Shown here: positions 15,691-21,740 of the stretch, in pieces | Position numbering within the stretch: position 1 is the stretch's first letter | Layout: every line of letters begins with the position of its first letter | Assembly: GCA_037147235.1 (NCBI GenBank) | Contig: JBAWVO010000079.1 | Coordinates: 1 to 22,838, forward strand | From: JANXQG01 sp037147235 | Lineage (GTDB): Bacteria > Planctomycetota > Planctomycetia > Pirellulales > Thermoguttaceae | Direction of reading: 5' to 3' | DNA: 22,838 nucleotides | Translations under genes and position numbers: made by a program | The notes under the pieces: model-generated | What the model was told of the DNA's origin: nothing | What the model saw: the letters and a program-made list of their open reading frames with translations, nothing else | Database searches by the model: none

Positions 15691-16485
15691 ATGATTGCTA
15701 CCCTTGAACCACCTTCCCCATTGGATCAGTGGCGTCAACGACTTGGCGGCCAACGCCGTCGTACCCAGCTTCGGCCGCTGGCCGCAATGGGATACATGGC
15801 CAACGGCCATGTGAATGACGGATTCATTGAGGTCGAAAACCTGACCTTGGTATTGCTGTACGATGAGCAGATCCGTCCTGGGCACTGCGCCCTCCGACTG
15901 GCTGGTTATTCCGGCAGCCGCATTCCCTGGGGCGTTCGCTTCGGCGGCCAGGAGAACTGCGATTTCTGCAAGGATCTCGCACTCCAGCCGGTTCCCGATG
16001 CTCGCGGCTATCGGCTTGATCTGGCCAGCACCGACCTGCTTTCTCTGGGCCTTGGCCTGGAGCGTGAACTCGACCGCCATGCGCGGTATCGGCAGCGACA
16101 GGTTTGCGAACAGGTCTGCCTGCCAAAACTCTGGGCTGGGTTTCGACCTTCGGATGCCGCCAACATTACCGGCGATGGACCGGAACTGGCCGCCTACGCA
16201 GCAGATACCGGCAAATCGCCCCAGTACCTGCTGGAAGAATATCAACGCGATCACTGCGGTTTAGTTCTCCATCCGTTAGCATGGGTCAGCCATCATTGGC
16301 AACAGGCCGTGACGGTATTTGCCGATCTGGAGAGATTTCCCAAGCGGCAGGTCTTCCAGTTACAGCAACTGCCCGACGATCTTGTCGGCTGCCAGTACGC
16401 AGTGGAGTTTGATTTCCACAGCCGCTTCCGGACTTCGCTCCGGCAGCAGCTTCGCTCGCCCAATGCGGCGGCGATTCTCACGTAA
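15691..16485 (+). CDS. Hypothetical protein of the Ub-like cassette (264 aa)
   Basis: The ATG at 15691 follows TGGAGAC. The 264-aa protein is probably soluble. An N-terminal strand-rich half (LTLVLLYDEQIRPGHCALRLAGYSG...) contains CDFCKD (about 90-95), a possible metal-binding pair. The second half is helical, including LLEEYQRDHCGLVLHPLAW. No known catalytic motif, membrane helix or family is recognised. It sits immediately before the ubiquitin-like gene, with 64 bp between. It may be a substrate-recognition partner or a target, which is inference from position only. Confidence 0.6.
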   Translation: MIATLEPPSPLDQWRQRLGGQRRRTQLRPLAAMGYMANGHVNDGFIEVENLTLVLLYDEQIRPGHCALRLAGYSGSRIPWGVRFGGQENCDFCKDLALQPVPDARGYRLDLASTDLLSLGLGLERELDRHARYRQRQVCEQVCLPKLWAGFRPSDAANITGDGPELAAYAADTGKSPQYLLEEYQRDHCGLVLHPLAWVSHHWQQAVTVFADLERFPKRQVFQLQQLPDDLVGCQYAVEFDFHSRFRTSLRQQLRSPNAAAILT

Positions 16486-16549
16486 CGGCCCGCTTGTGCG
16501 GTGGTACGTTTTCTCTCTTTTTATTCCCTTTGTTTAGGAGTATTCTACC

Positions 16550-16774
16550 TTGAAGATTTTGCTGATCAATAATAACGGGGCAGGCTTCGCCGACTTCGTT
16601 GAAATCGCCGATGGCACCACGGTGCAGAAACTTTTCGCCGAGCGGATTCCGCACGGCCGGGTGCAAGATTACCTCATCCGCGTCAATCGCCAACCGGTTC
16701 CCGCCGACCAGGTGTTGCTGGAAGGCGACCGCGTAAGCATTACCCCCACGAAGATCGAAGGGGCACGTCGGTAG
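16550..16774 (+). CDS. Ubiquitin-like (MoaD/ThiS-fold) protein
   Basis: The TTG at 16550 has AGGAG 9 nt upstream, giving a 74-aa protein. Its order is a beta-grasp: strand KILLIN, strand FVEIADGTTV, helix VQKLFAERI, strand YLIRVNRQPV, then QVLLEGDRVSITPTKIE. The GDRVSITP end matches MoaD/ThiS/ubiquitin folds. The tail is Gly71 followed by Ala-Arg-Arg, not a terminal GG. Processing after Gly71 would expose one glycine; the JAMM protease encoded nearby is the obvious candidate. With E1-, E2- and JAB-type neighbours, a protein-conjugation role is more likely than cofactor sulfur transfer. The leader TTTAGGAGTATTC is shared with the gene at 14048. Confidence 0.78.
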   Translation: MKILLINNNGAGFADFVEIADGTTVQKLFAERIPHGRVQDYLIRVNRQPVPADQVLLEGDRVSITPTKIEGARR

Positions 16775-16802
16775 TTGTTGGCGGTGTTTTGATTCCATTC
16801 TC

Positions 16803-16855
16803 AAAAGGTCTGCCGGTGCCGGGTGCTCGTCACCTAGCCCGGCAGGCCCTTTTGT
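16803..16855 (+). terminator. Attenuator-like stem-loop after the Ub-like gene
   Basis: GGTCTGCCGG (16807-16816) pairs with CCGGCAGGCC (16839-16848) with one mismatch, followed by CTTTTGTT. It lies between the ubiquitin-like gene and the E2-RING gene. It may partly terminate transcription, making the small Ub-like protein more abundant than the enzymes. Confidence 0.55.
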
Positions 16856-16880
16856 TAGGAACCTTTTTGAGGTGATTCTA

Positions 16881-17903
16881 ATGACCATGACTGACAGAAA
16901 ACTGTTTCGAGCCGCCGTTGTGATCCAGGAACAGTCGTCTCGGCAGCGGCCAGTGCCAGAATCCATCTATTTGCCCGACTATTCCTGGAATCATTTGCAA
17001 CAACTCAAGCGTAACATCACTCGCGCTCGGGAGCGGGGCTGGCATCTTGCGGCCCAGTCGCTCTTGGGTACGTTGCCTGACGCATGCCGCGATTTGCAGC
17101 GGGATTTGGAAGCCTCGCTGCAAACACTGGCAACGCATACGCGGCCCCGACTCCCCACAAACGCGTCGGCGATCTATCAGGATCTGCGGGCCTTGCAGGG
17201 CGAGTTCGACAAGGTTGAAATCGACCTCACAGCGCACGAGCTGACAGTGACCACGGAGACCATCGAACTTGAAGGTGTCTTGCTAGGCGAGTTCCAGATA
17301 AAGCTCTACTGGACCGACATTGGCCAGACTTCCCATCCCTATCGGGTCGTGGCACTTGATCCGAACCCCGCAGCCCGTCGCGAGGATGTTACGCACCCTC
17401 ACGTCCAGGACGAGCAGCTTTGCGAGGGCGATGGCCGTGCTGCGATTGCTGCCGCTTTGGCCGAAAGCAGGTTCTATGATTTCTTCCTGCTGGTCAATCA
17501 GGTACTCCACTCCTATGGCGAGGGCTCGGCTTACGTTGAATTATCCGACTGGGATGGAACCCCGTGTGCTGACTGCGGCACATCCGTCAGCGACGATGAC
17601 CGCTACTATTGCCACCGCTGCGACTCGACCCTCTGCGACTCCTGTTCGTCGAATTGCCAAGGGTGCGACAACTCGCACTGTACGAGCTGTCTGCAAGCGT
17701 GTGCCGATTGCGGCGAACTCTATTGTTCGTCCTGCCTGAAAGCCTGCCCTGTTTGTCGCAAGCGGTTCTGCCCCGATTGCCGCCAGGAGGGCCTGTGTAC
17801 GACATGTTACGAAATACTTAACCCCAAGACCGAGGAACCCAATAATGATTCGTCCACTGAATCCCAGTGTGAAACAGCCTGCCTTGTCGGACAAGGCAGC
17901 TAA
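16881..17903 (+). CDS. E2-like (UBC) domain fused to a cysteine-rich RING-like tail
   Basis: The ATG at 16881 is chosen because TGAGGTG lies 7-13 nt upstream; the protein is 340 aa. Residues about 1-95 are helical. About 96-215 follow an E2 layout: strands (KVEIDLTAHELTVT, GEFQIKLYWTD, PYRVVALDPN), then HPHV at 172-175 and Cys181 in QLCEGDG. HPHV corresponds to the E2 HPN region and Cys181 to the thioester cysteine. A C-terminal helix ends near LLVNQVLHSY. Residues 229-309 hold ten CxxC or similar pairs (for example CADC, CHRC, CDSC, CPVC, CPDC), enough for several zinc sites of RING or treble-clef type. A fused E2 and RING would let one protein both carry and transfer the modifier. Its end overlaps the JAMM gene by 59 nt. 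Domain calls are by eye. Confidence 0.72.
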   Translation: MTMTDRKLFRAAVVIQEQSSRQRPVPESIYLPDYSWNHLQQLKRNITRARERGWHLAAQSLLGTLPDACRDLQRDLEASLQTLATHTRPRLPTNASAIYQDLRALQGEFDKVEIDLTAHELTVTTETIELEGVLLGEFQIKLYWTDIGQTSHPYRVVALDPNPAARREDVTHPHVQDEQLCEGDGRAAIAAALAESRFYDFFLLVNQVLHSYGEGSAYVELSDWDGTPCADCGTSVSDDDRYYCHRCDSTLCDSCSSNCQGCDNSHCTSCLQACADCGELYCSSCLKACPVCRKRFCPDCRQEGLCTTCYEILNPKTEEPNNDSSTESQCETACLVGQGS

Positions 17904-18606
17904 ATATGATCGCCTTTCGCCGCTCAAGTCTGCTTGCCGTTCGCCCAGTCTGCGACTGAATCCCACAGCCTGGGCCAAATTGCTCTACTTGCGTGACCTG
18001 GGCGATACCGAAGTTGGCGGCTTCGGTATCTCGGCCGCCGATGATTTGCTCTACATCGAAGAGATCCAACTCGTACGTCAATCGTGCGACATGGCCTCCG
18101 TGGCTTTTGACGACGAGTCGGTGGCCGACTTCTTCGACCGCCAGATTGATGCCGGGCGAACCATGTCCCAAGCTGGCCGCATCTGGTTGCACACCCATCC
18201 GGGTAGCAGTCCTCAGCCAAGCCGGACTGATGAAGAAACCTTTGCCAGGGTATTTGGCCACTCTGATTGGGCAATAATGTTCATCCTGGCGAGACACGGA
18301 CAGTCCTATGCCCGTTTGCAGTTTAACGTCGGCCCCGGGGGTGGAATGGAGATCCCTGTGGAAGTCGATTATCGCAAGGCTTTCCAGGCCAGCGACCATG
18401 CGGCATGGGACGACGAATACGCTGCCAATGTCGAGATCCAGCAGTGGATGCCGATGTTCGACGAAAGTCGGCTGCTTGAACCCGCAGGTGGGGATCGGCG
18501 GCTGTTGCGTGACCAGGCCGAGGATCTCGACTTCTGGTGGAATTACGACGAACCGGGCGGATTCCTGCCCCAAACCAAAGAAAGGCAAGCTAATGTCGAG
18601 TTCTAA
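17845..18606 (+). CDS. JAB/Mov34 (JAMM) metalloprotease
   Basis: The ATG at 17845 follows GAGGA and overlaps the end of the E2-RING gene by 59 nt. The 253-aa protein carries the complete JAMM signature: Glu56 (TEVGGFG), then His116-x-His118-Pro, Ser126 and Asp129 in HTHPGSSPQPSRTDEE, with the standard spacing of seven residues from the second His to Ser. This family uses zinc to cleave the C-terminus of ubiquitin-like proteins or their isopeptide bonds. Here it would be expected to trim the Ub-like precursor after Gly71 and to remove it from targets. Residues after 160 form a cassette-specific extension. Coupling of translation with its neighbours on both sides supports one pathway. Confidence 0.88.
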   Translation: MIRPLNPSVKQPALSDKAAKYDRLSPLKSACRSPSLRLNPTAWAKLLYLRDLGDTEVGGFGISAADDLLYIEEIQLVRQSCDMASVAFDDESVADFFDRQIDAGRTMSQAGRIWLHTHPGSSPQPSRTDEETFARVFGHSDWAIMFILARHGQSYARLQFNVGPGGGMEIPVEVDYRKAFQASDHAAWDDEYAANVEIQQWMPMFDESRLLEPAGGDRRLLRDQAEDLDFWWNYDEPGGFLPQTKERQANVEF

Positions 18607-19252
18607 AGAGGATCGTTTCGTCAGGCAGCAGGATATTATACCCAAGGATCGCTTGGCAGCCATGCAGGTCACGGTGATCGGCGTGGGTGCCATCGGACGG
18701 CAAGCGGCGCTACAACTTGCTGCAATCGGCGTACCGCGAATCCAGCTTGTTGACTTTGATGTGGTTGACCTGAGCAACATCACGACCCAGGGCTATCTGG
18801 CGGCCGACGTGGGGCAAGCGAAAGTCGAGGCCACCAAGTTTGCCATCGGGTTACTCGATCCGGCAATCCAGGTCGAGTGTGTTCAAGATCGTTATCGGTC
18901 GCGTGTAGCGATTGGGGAAGCGGTAATATGCGCCGTGGACTCGATTGACGCACGGGCTGCCATCTGGCGTTCGGCACAGGCGAAGTGCCGTTTCTGGTGT
19001 GACGGCCGGATGCTGGGAGAGGTGATCCGTGTATTGGCAGTCGCGGACGAGCAGGGGCGGGATTACTACCCCACGACGCTTTTCGCTCAGTCTGAAGCTC
19101 AGTCTGGTTCCTGTACCGCGCGGAGTACGATTTACGCCGCCAGCATTGCCGCCGGGATGATGGTTCACCAATTCACTCGATGGCTGCGCGGGATGCCGGT
19201 GGATCGGGATACCGTGCTCAATCTCCTGGCTGGAGAATTGTGCCTCGGCTGA
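18593..19252 (+). CDS. E1-like ThiF-family adenylyltransferase
   Basis: The ATG at 18593 overlaps the JAMM gene by 14 nt, with AAAGGCAAG upstream; the protein is 219 aa. It shows the ThiF/E1 Rossmann start VTVIGVGAIGRQAAL (GxGxxG, 30-35), the acidic pair in LVDFDVVDLSN (52-62) and the ATP-side motif CAVDSID (113-119). Cys174 in GSCTARSTIYAASIAAG is at the position of the E1 catalytic cysteine. It is short, with no UFD-like C-terminal domain visible, so how it hands the modifier to the E2-like protein is open. It should adenylate the C-terminus of the small beta-grasp protein. It is the last enzyme gene of the set. Confidence 0.85.
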   Translation: MSSSKEDRFVRQQDIIPKDRLAAMQVTVIGVGAIGRQAALQLAAIGVPRIQLVDFDVVDLSNITTQGYLAADVGQAKVEATKFAIGLLDPAIQVECVQDRYRSRVAIGEAVICAVDSIDARAAIWRSAQAKCRFWCDGRMLGEVIRVLAVADEQGRDYYPTTLFAQSEAQSGSCTARSTIYAASIAAGMMVHQFTRWLRGMPVDRDTVLNLLAGELCLG

Positions 19253-19347
19253 TCTGTTCGGCCGGCGGGCAGGTCATTTGTCTCGCTACCGATACGATGG
19301 CCTGCTTGCCGAAGCCGTTTAACCCAAAGAGAAGGAGAATACCCGTA

Positions 19348-19632
19348 ATGGTTGATCTGAAGAATGTCGCCGGAGTCCCGCAACAGCACGATGAGACTAC
19401 GATTATCGACGCTGCTCAAGCGGTGGAGAAGGCGATTATTGAGGACTTTGATAGTCTGGATTGCGAAGACATGCTGGATGCTGGTCTACATGTGCTGGGC
19501 GACAAGCATCCCACCGTCGTCGAATTGCAGAAGGCATTGGAGGCAGTTGACCCCGCAGGGACAGCACGAATCGTTCAAATACACAAGCGATTCATGGAGT
19601 CGGCATCCAGCCCGTTGCGTCCAGTCCAATAA
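19348..19632 (+). CDS. Hypothetical small protein (94 aa)
   Basis: The ATG at 19348 follows GAAGGAG, the best ribosome binding site in this part of the cassette. The 94-aa product is acidic at the start (AAQAVEKAIIEDFDSLDCEDML) and ends in helices (QIHKRFMESASS). Its stop overlaps the next start by one base (TAATG). No family is recognised. A helical adaptor or target-binding subunit is possible. Confidence 0.6.
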   Translation: MVDLKNVAGVPQQHDETTIIDAAQAVEKAIIEDFDSLDCEDMLDAGLHVLGDKHPTVVELQKALEAVDPAGTARIVQIHKRFMESASSPLRPVQ

Positions 19633-19898
19633 TGACCTCCATGATCGCTCTCAAACAGGGGCATCAGGATATCGCCGGCCTGATCAAGCAAACCGAAACC
19701 CTGCGTACATCCCTGCGGGACACGCTGCTGAAGACCAATGAACTGCTCAAGGATTTGAATCACTATCGGCGGCAGAGTCGAGCGATGGAAAGCACCATTG
19801 CCTCGCTCCGGCAACTCAACACCCTGAGCTTCTGGTTTCTATACGATCCAACAACAATAGAGGAGGTTTTTTGTGGGAGCACGAGAAAAACTCAATAA
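19632..19898 (+). CDS. Hypothetical coiled-coil protein (88 aa)
   Basis: The ATG at 19632 shares an A with the previous stop. The 88-aa product has a predicted coiled coil at about residues 10-65 (LIKQTETLRTSLRDTLLKTN, then LLKDLNHYRRQSRAM). Its last codons contain the AGGAGG site used by the following gene, which overlaps by 26 nt. No family is recognised; oligomerisation is likely. Confidence 0.55.
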   Translation: MTSMIALKQGHQDIAGLIKQTETLRTSLRDTLLKTNELLKDLNHYRRQSRAMESTIASLRQLNTLSFWFLYDPTTIEEVFCGSTRKTQ

Positions 19899-20040
19899 TA
19901 ATCACATCGTTGGCGCCGTCGGTGTAGCCGGGTTGCTCGGTCTGGTGACCGGCTCCTGGCTCCTGGCCGTACTCGCGGGCGCAGTACTCGTCGGCGCAGC
20001 GATCCATTCCGGTGACGTTCGGTTCAAAGGGCGTCGTTGA
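19873..20040 (+). CDS. Tiny two-helix membrane protein (55 aa)
   Basis: The GTG at 19873 has a perfect AGGAGG 6 nt upstream (19861-19866). The 55-aa product begins with a polar segment, then has two hydrophobic helices, about 12-26 (IVGAVGVAGLLGLVT) and 29-44 (WLLAVLAGAVLVGAAI), and a basic end (VRFKGRR). It closes the plus-strand cassette. A similar two-helix peptide sits at 11649-11810 at the cassette's start. It could be a membrane anchor or effector for the system. Confidence 0.6.
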   Translation: MGAREKLNNNHIVGAVGVAGLLGLVTGSWLLAVLAGAVLVGAAIHSGDVRFKGRR

Positions 20041-20113
20041 GCCGCGTCCCATTCGCACGGTCCCGTCCGGCAACTTCCTCACTCGTTGAGGACGAACCGG
20101 GCCAGGGGCAGGG

Positions 20114-20155
20114 AAAAAGCATCGACGCCACGAAAGAATAGCCAATGCTTTTTTT
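20114..20155 (+). terminator. Terminator at the end of the cassette
   Basis: AAAAAGCAT (20114-20122) pairs with ATGCTTTTT (20145-20153), continuing as a T run to 20155. It lies 74 nt after the last cassette stop and just before the 3' end of the convergent small gene, so it could act in both directions. The loop is long (22 nt). Confidence 0.45.
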
Positions 20156-20157
20156 AG

Positions 20158-20520
20158 CTATTCGGGTCGAACCTGCTTGGCCGACCAGGGACGGAGGCAA
20201 TCAATCAAGACGGCGACATCCGCACTTTGCCACGCTTCTCGCTCCGGCGGTTGCCGCACGAACCCCATCTGTCGAAAATGTCCGTAACCGTTCGGCTGAC
20301 GCCGCAAGAATGCGATCAGCTGCCGCACCATCCGCGACCGCAGATTTGCATCCGCCATCCACACCTTCTGCCGGTCATCAGAAGATCGGCGTCGAGGGAT
20401 CCAATCCCTGGATTTATCCCCTCGCACGAGGGAATAACATGTCGGATCGCGAAACAGCCGCCTCATGACATGTTGCTGCAAGTACATATAAACAAAGCAC
20501 TTGTGGATCAAAAGCGCCAT
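20158..20520 (-). CDS. Conserved protein at right inverted repeat (120 aa)
   Basis: The ATG at 20520 is the counterpart of the ATG at 3925 in the left repeat; a TTG one codon earlier is possible. The 120-aa product shares HKCF, LQQH, RLFRDPTC and DKSRDWIPRRRSSDDRQ with the left copy. It then continues with MVRQLIAFLRRQPNGYGHFRQ, PPEREAWQSADVAVLIDCL and a short basic end. It is strongly basic in the middle. The start codon lies at the edge of a 21-bp-arm hairpin. No known family is recognised. Selection on the shared block (only synonymous changes there) and its presence at both ends of the island suggest it may act on the ends, for example as a DNA-binding factor; this is inference. Confidence 0.55.
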   Translation of the reverse strand: MALLIHKCFVYMYLQQHVMRRLFRDPTCYSLVRGDKSRDWIPRRRSSDDRQKVWMADANLRSRMVRQLIAFLRRQPNGYGHFRQMGFVRQPPEREAWQSADVAVLIDCLRPWSAKQVRPE

Positions 20521-20607
20521 CAAGGTATTATGCGCGCCTTCTTCAGCAGGCGCGCATAATGCCTTGATTGTGTTGTCCGACAGAATCCCGACGATCCGAA
20601 CTCGGTC
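20358..20607 (-). repeat. Inner inverted repeat, right end of the island
   Basis: Reverse-complement partner of 3838-4087, imperfect but continuous, including the hairpin and the start of the small inward-facing gene. Similarity ends at CCGAACTCGGTC (20596-20607). Outside this point the right side has a 174-bp unrelated spacer, whereas the left has a 1.3-kb stretch with the toxin-antitoxin pair. Confidence 0.8.
20519..20568. repeat. Hairpin at the right end
   Basis: Arms 20519-20539 and 20548-20568 pair over 21 bp with one mismatch (T at 20527 instead of C), around loop TCTTCAGC. It is the right-hand counterpart of the perfect hairpin at 3877-3926. Confidence 0.85.
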
Positions 20608-20891
20608 GTTCGACTTCGTGTCGAGTCATGTCTGTGATAGCCGCGTCATGTTTATGCGCGGTATAACGAATTGACATCCACGGGTGCCAGGTTTGCAGAA
20701 GATATTTCAGGGAACTATCGAAATGCCAGCGAGCATGGCCGACGCAGAGGCGAGCGGGGGAGACGGTTCCAGCCGATTGTGCGCCGCGTCGGGCATACCC
20801 GGGACGTTGGTCGCCACTGGCAGATTACCTTGCTGCCACCGGCTTCTTCATCTCGTTGGCGCTGGGCTTCCTTGCTGCCCTCTTCGGTTCG
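20608..20891. other. Spacer between the inner repeat and the AbiEii gene
   Basis: From 20608 to 20781 no gene is supported. A short hairpin CCGCG/CGCGG (about 20641-20661) is present. From 20782 onward the outer inverted repeat begins and runs into the 3' end of the AbiEii gene. Confidence 0.4.
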
Positions 20892-20992
20892 CTACTTCCC
20901 AATGATATCCGCCTCACGAAGTGCCCGGCGAACTAACCGAGAGACCTCGCCAAACTCAGGCAACTCGGCCATTTGTGCCGCGAGGCGGATGT
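20782..20992 (-). repeat. Outer inverted repeat, right copy
   Basis: Partner of 2309-2519, about 98% identical. It spans the last 101 bp of the intact abiEii gene and 110 bp beyond it. Because abiEii is whole on this side, this is the parental copy and the left one is derived. Confidence 0.9.
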
Positions 20993-21737
20993 CCCACAGC
21001 TTCTTGTAGCGAGCCTCCTTGGACGCTAGAGCCTCGCGCGCGTCGGCAGGTTTTCTTTTCCGGAATTCCCATTTCTTCTCAATCGCATGCGTCAAGTTGC
21101 TCAGATCAACATGCCCATAGCACGTCAAAAACCAGATGTCATAGAGGTCACGTGGTTCGTTGCGTGCCGCATCGAGCAGAGCAACCACTTTTTCGGTGGC
21201 GATTTCACTCAGCGAATAGGTCAGAATCTCTGCATCCTCGGGCAGATCCTCATACTCCTCGTACGCGCGCAAGACTCTCCGCGATTCGAGTGGGAAAACG
21301 ATCTCCTCCTTGATCGTTATATCCACCTTGACCTCCTTCGCCCTGGCGGTTGCCGGGAGGGGACCTTCGTAGCTTAGGTAGAAGGTATGGCTATTCTGGT
21401 GGGCCTGCTTGTCCTGATGGGCGAACCGGATCGATACGCCTCCAAACCGGCTGACTTCGGCGAAGACCGGATCAAGTTCCTGGCGGATCAGGTCGAAGGG
21501 CACTTCAGCCGTGAGCGTAAAGTCCAGATCCTCAGAAAACCTGTAGTCACCAAAGAAGCATCGCTTGAGCGCCGTCCCACCCTTGAAGGCCAGCCGTTCC
21601 CGTAGCGGCGTCCGCGAAAGCCCGATCAGAAACCAGGCCAGGCAGTAATCCCTTTCCAGGACGGTCTCCGGTATGCGCCGCCCGCCGCCCCGGGCTAGGC
21701 GATTTGAGAGCAGAGCAAGGTTTCGTTGCGGGATCAT
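20892..21737 (-). CDS. abiEii: AbiEii-family nucleotidyltransferase toxin
   Basis: The 281-aa protein carries the nucleotidyltransferase signature FKGGTALKRCFFGDYRFSED followed by LDFTL (GG-T and D-x-D type) and a third acidic residue in KVDIT. Further conserved parts are EKVVALLDAARNEPRDLYDIW and a charged C-terminal helix. This matches AbiEii toxins, which transfer nucleotides to cellular RNA acceptors and cause abortive infection growth arrest. The start is ATG 21737, 3 nt after the antitoxin stop. Its last codons lie in the outer inverted repeat. All active-site residues look present. Confidence 0.88.
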   Translation of the reverse strand: MIPQRNLALLSNRLARGGGRRIPETVLERDYCLAWFLIGLSRTPLRERLAFKGGTALKRCFFGDYRFSEDLDFTLTAEVPFDLIRQELDPVFAEVSRFGGVSIRFAHQDKQAHQNSHTFYLSYEGPLPATARAKEVKVDITIKEEIVFPLESRRVLRAYEEYEDLPEDAEILTYSLSEIATEKVVALLDAARNEPRDLYDIWFLTCYGHVDLSNLTHAIEKKWEFRKRKPADAREALASKEARYKKLWDIRLAAQMAELPEFGEVSRLVRRALREADIIGK

Positions 21738-21740
21738 TCG

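Noticed and set aside
16550..16774. Reading the small beta-grasp protein as a MoaD or ThiS sulfur carrier
   Set aside because: No molybdopterin or thiamine genes are nearby, the end lacks GG, and E2-like and JAMM genes adjoin it. A cofactor role is not excluded, but conjugation fits better.
10388..19252. Naming this a PRTRC system
   Set aside because: PRTRC clusters contain ParB-type, Ub-like, ThiF and JAB proteins, but no ParB-like protein was seen here and the AAA, DUF1257 and DUF2997 module is different.
20145..20468. 107-codon plus-strand frame over the right repeat
   Set aside because: It is antisense to the better supported 120-aa gene, whose protein is conserved at both ends, so it is a shadow.
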